A stretch of 6,204 bases of DNA from positions 1 through 6,204 of the forward strand of contig JAITVE010000104.1 of NCBI GenBank assembly GCA_031285975.1, written 5' to 3'. The notes below the pieces were generated by a model that did no database searches, was not told the origin of the DNA, and saw only the letters and a program-made list of their open reading frames with translations. This document shows, one piece after another, positions 5,952-6,204 of the stretch; the first letter of the stretch is position 1, and each line of letters starts with the position of its first letter. This DNA comes from Candidatus Adiutrix sp. Lineage in GTDB: Bacteria; Desulfobacterota; Desulfarculia; Adiutricales; Adiutricaceae. Position numbers and translations under genes: made by a program.

Positions 5952-5980
5952 TTGCCGGAACCGCAAAATTCGATTATAAT
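5952..5980 (+). promoter_or_regulatory. sigma70-type promoter for the larC-like gene
   Basis: TTGCCG (5952-5957), a 17-base spacer and a perfect TATAAT (5975-5980) form a good promoter. Transcription would start near 5987, giving a leader of about 43 bases. Its -10 overlaps that of the opposing argJ promoter. Confidence 0.6.
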
Positions 5981-6002
5981 CCTATTTCTATCGCTTTCGC
6001 AA
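5973..6002 (-). promoter_or_regulatory. sigma70-type promoter for argJ
   Basis: On the minus strand TTGCGA (6002-5997), an 18-base spacer and a perfect TATAAT (5978-5973) form a candidate promoter. Transcription would start near 5966, leaving a leader of about 60 bases. The -10 lies in the octamer ATTATAAT shared with the plus-strand promoter. Confidence 0.6.
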
Positions 6003-6029
6003 GCCCTCCGGGGCCAGGATTGGAAAAAT

Positions 6030-6204
6030 ATGACGCACTCCCACAACCACGCTGACGACCACCACCACGATCACGACGGTCATCACCATCACGAACATGG
6101 CGACCAGCATCATCATGAGCATGACGGTGACCATCACCACCACCATCACCATGAGCATGACGGCCAGAAAATTCTGGTCATCCGCCCCAACAGCGGCTTG
6201 TCCG
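6030..6204 (+). CDS. larC: LarC-like nickel insertion protein, histidine-rich N-terminus (partial)
   Basis: The first 58 codons are present; the gene continues past the right edge. Residues 3-43 hold 24 histidines mixed with Asp, Glu and Gly, including a run of seven (35-41). This is a likely nickel-binding or storage tail. It is followed by KILVIRPNSGLS, which resembles the start of LarC/DUF111 proteins (ILYFDPFSGISGDM-type). LarC is a CTP-dependent cyclometallase that inserts nickel into the pincer nucleotide in the cytosol. The presence of larB in the same window supports the call. A weak AGGA (6016-6019) precedes the ATG by 10 bases. Other His-rich metal proteins such as HypB or zinc transporters are the main alternatives, because only about 12 residues of the conserved domain are visible. 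Confidence 0.7.
   Translation, partial: MTHSHNHADDHHHDHDGHHHHEHGDQHHHEHDGDHHHHHHHEHDGQKILVIRPNSGLS

Noticed and set aside
4779..5979. Two long plus-strand frames of 206 and 332 codons
   Set aside because: They lie antisense to argJ, which has a full set of family motifs. Such frames are expected opposite GC-rich genes.
6041..6170. CAC/CAT-rich stretch as a DNA tandem repeat or CRISPR-like array
   Set aside because: It is the coding sequence of a histidine-rich tail with mixed CAC and CAT codons and irregular spacing, so no repeat-spacer structure exists.

Overview
The window looks like a GC-rich chromosome of an anaerobic bacterium, most likely a deltaproteobacterium (Desulfobacterota-like). 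This placement is an inference from gene content: nickel-pincer cofactor genes at both ends, an AsrC/Fsr-type siroheme protein, bifunctional ArgJ and RlmE. No rRNA or other phylogenetic marker is present, and the genus cannot be named.

Layout, left to right: (1) two small palindromes, then larB (+). (2) A DUF3592-type membrane protein gene (+) close behind larB. (3) A 227-base gap holding a 110-base nested palindromic element, then a 30-base copy of an internal piece of rlmE that directly abuts a piece resembling the 3' end of larB. (4) A dinD gene (+), much more AT-rich than its surroundings. (5) rlmE (-), with a good sigma70 promoter, divergent from (6) a stand-alone AsrC-like siroheme/[4Fe-4S] protein gene (+). 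(7) A small LysM protein gene (+) resembling E. coli Kbp but without its BON domain, followed by a hairpin terminator. (8) argJ (-), convergent with it. (9) A partial, very histidine-rich larC-like gene (+) running off the right edge, divergent from argJ. The argJ and larC promoter candidates share one palindromic -10 octamer.

How the genes relate: larB and larC belong to the pathway that makes the nickel-pincer nucleotide (NPN) cofactor of lactate racemase-type enzymes. LarB carboxylates nicotinic acid adenine dinucleotide, LarE (not in the window) adds sulfur, and LarC inserts nickel. The genes between them are functionally mixed: RNA methylation, arginine synthesis, sulfite or nitrite chemistry, envelope and SOS-related. 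The stretch from about 757 to 2400 looks like accessory material inserted between larB and a formerly nearby convergent rlmE. The rlmE-piece/larB-piece junction at 1425/1426 is the order a tandem duplication of a larB-3' to rlmE-3' interval would leave. The nested palindromic element, this junction and the shared -10 are the most unusual signals. I did not see a complete new defence system, CRISPR array, tRNA or rRNA.
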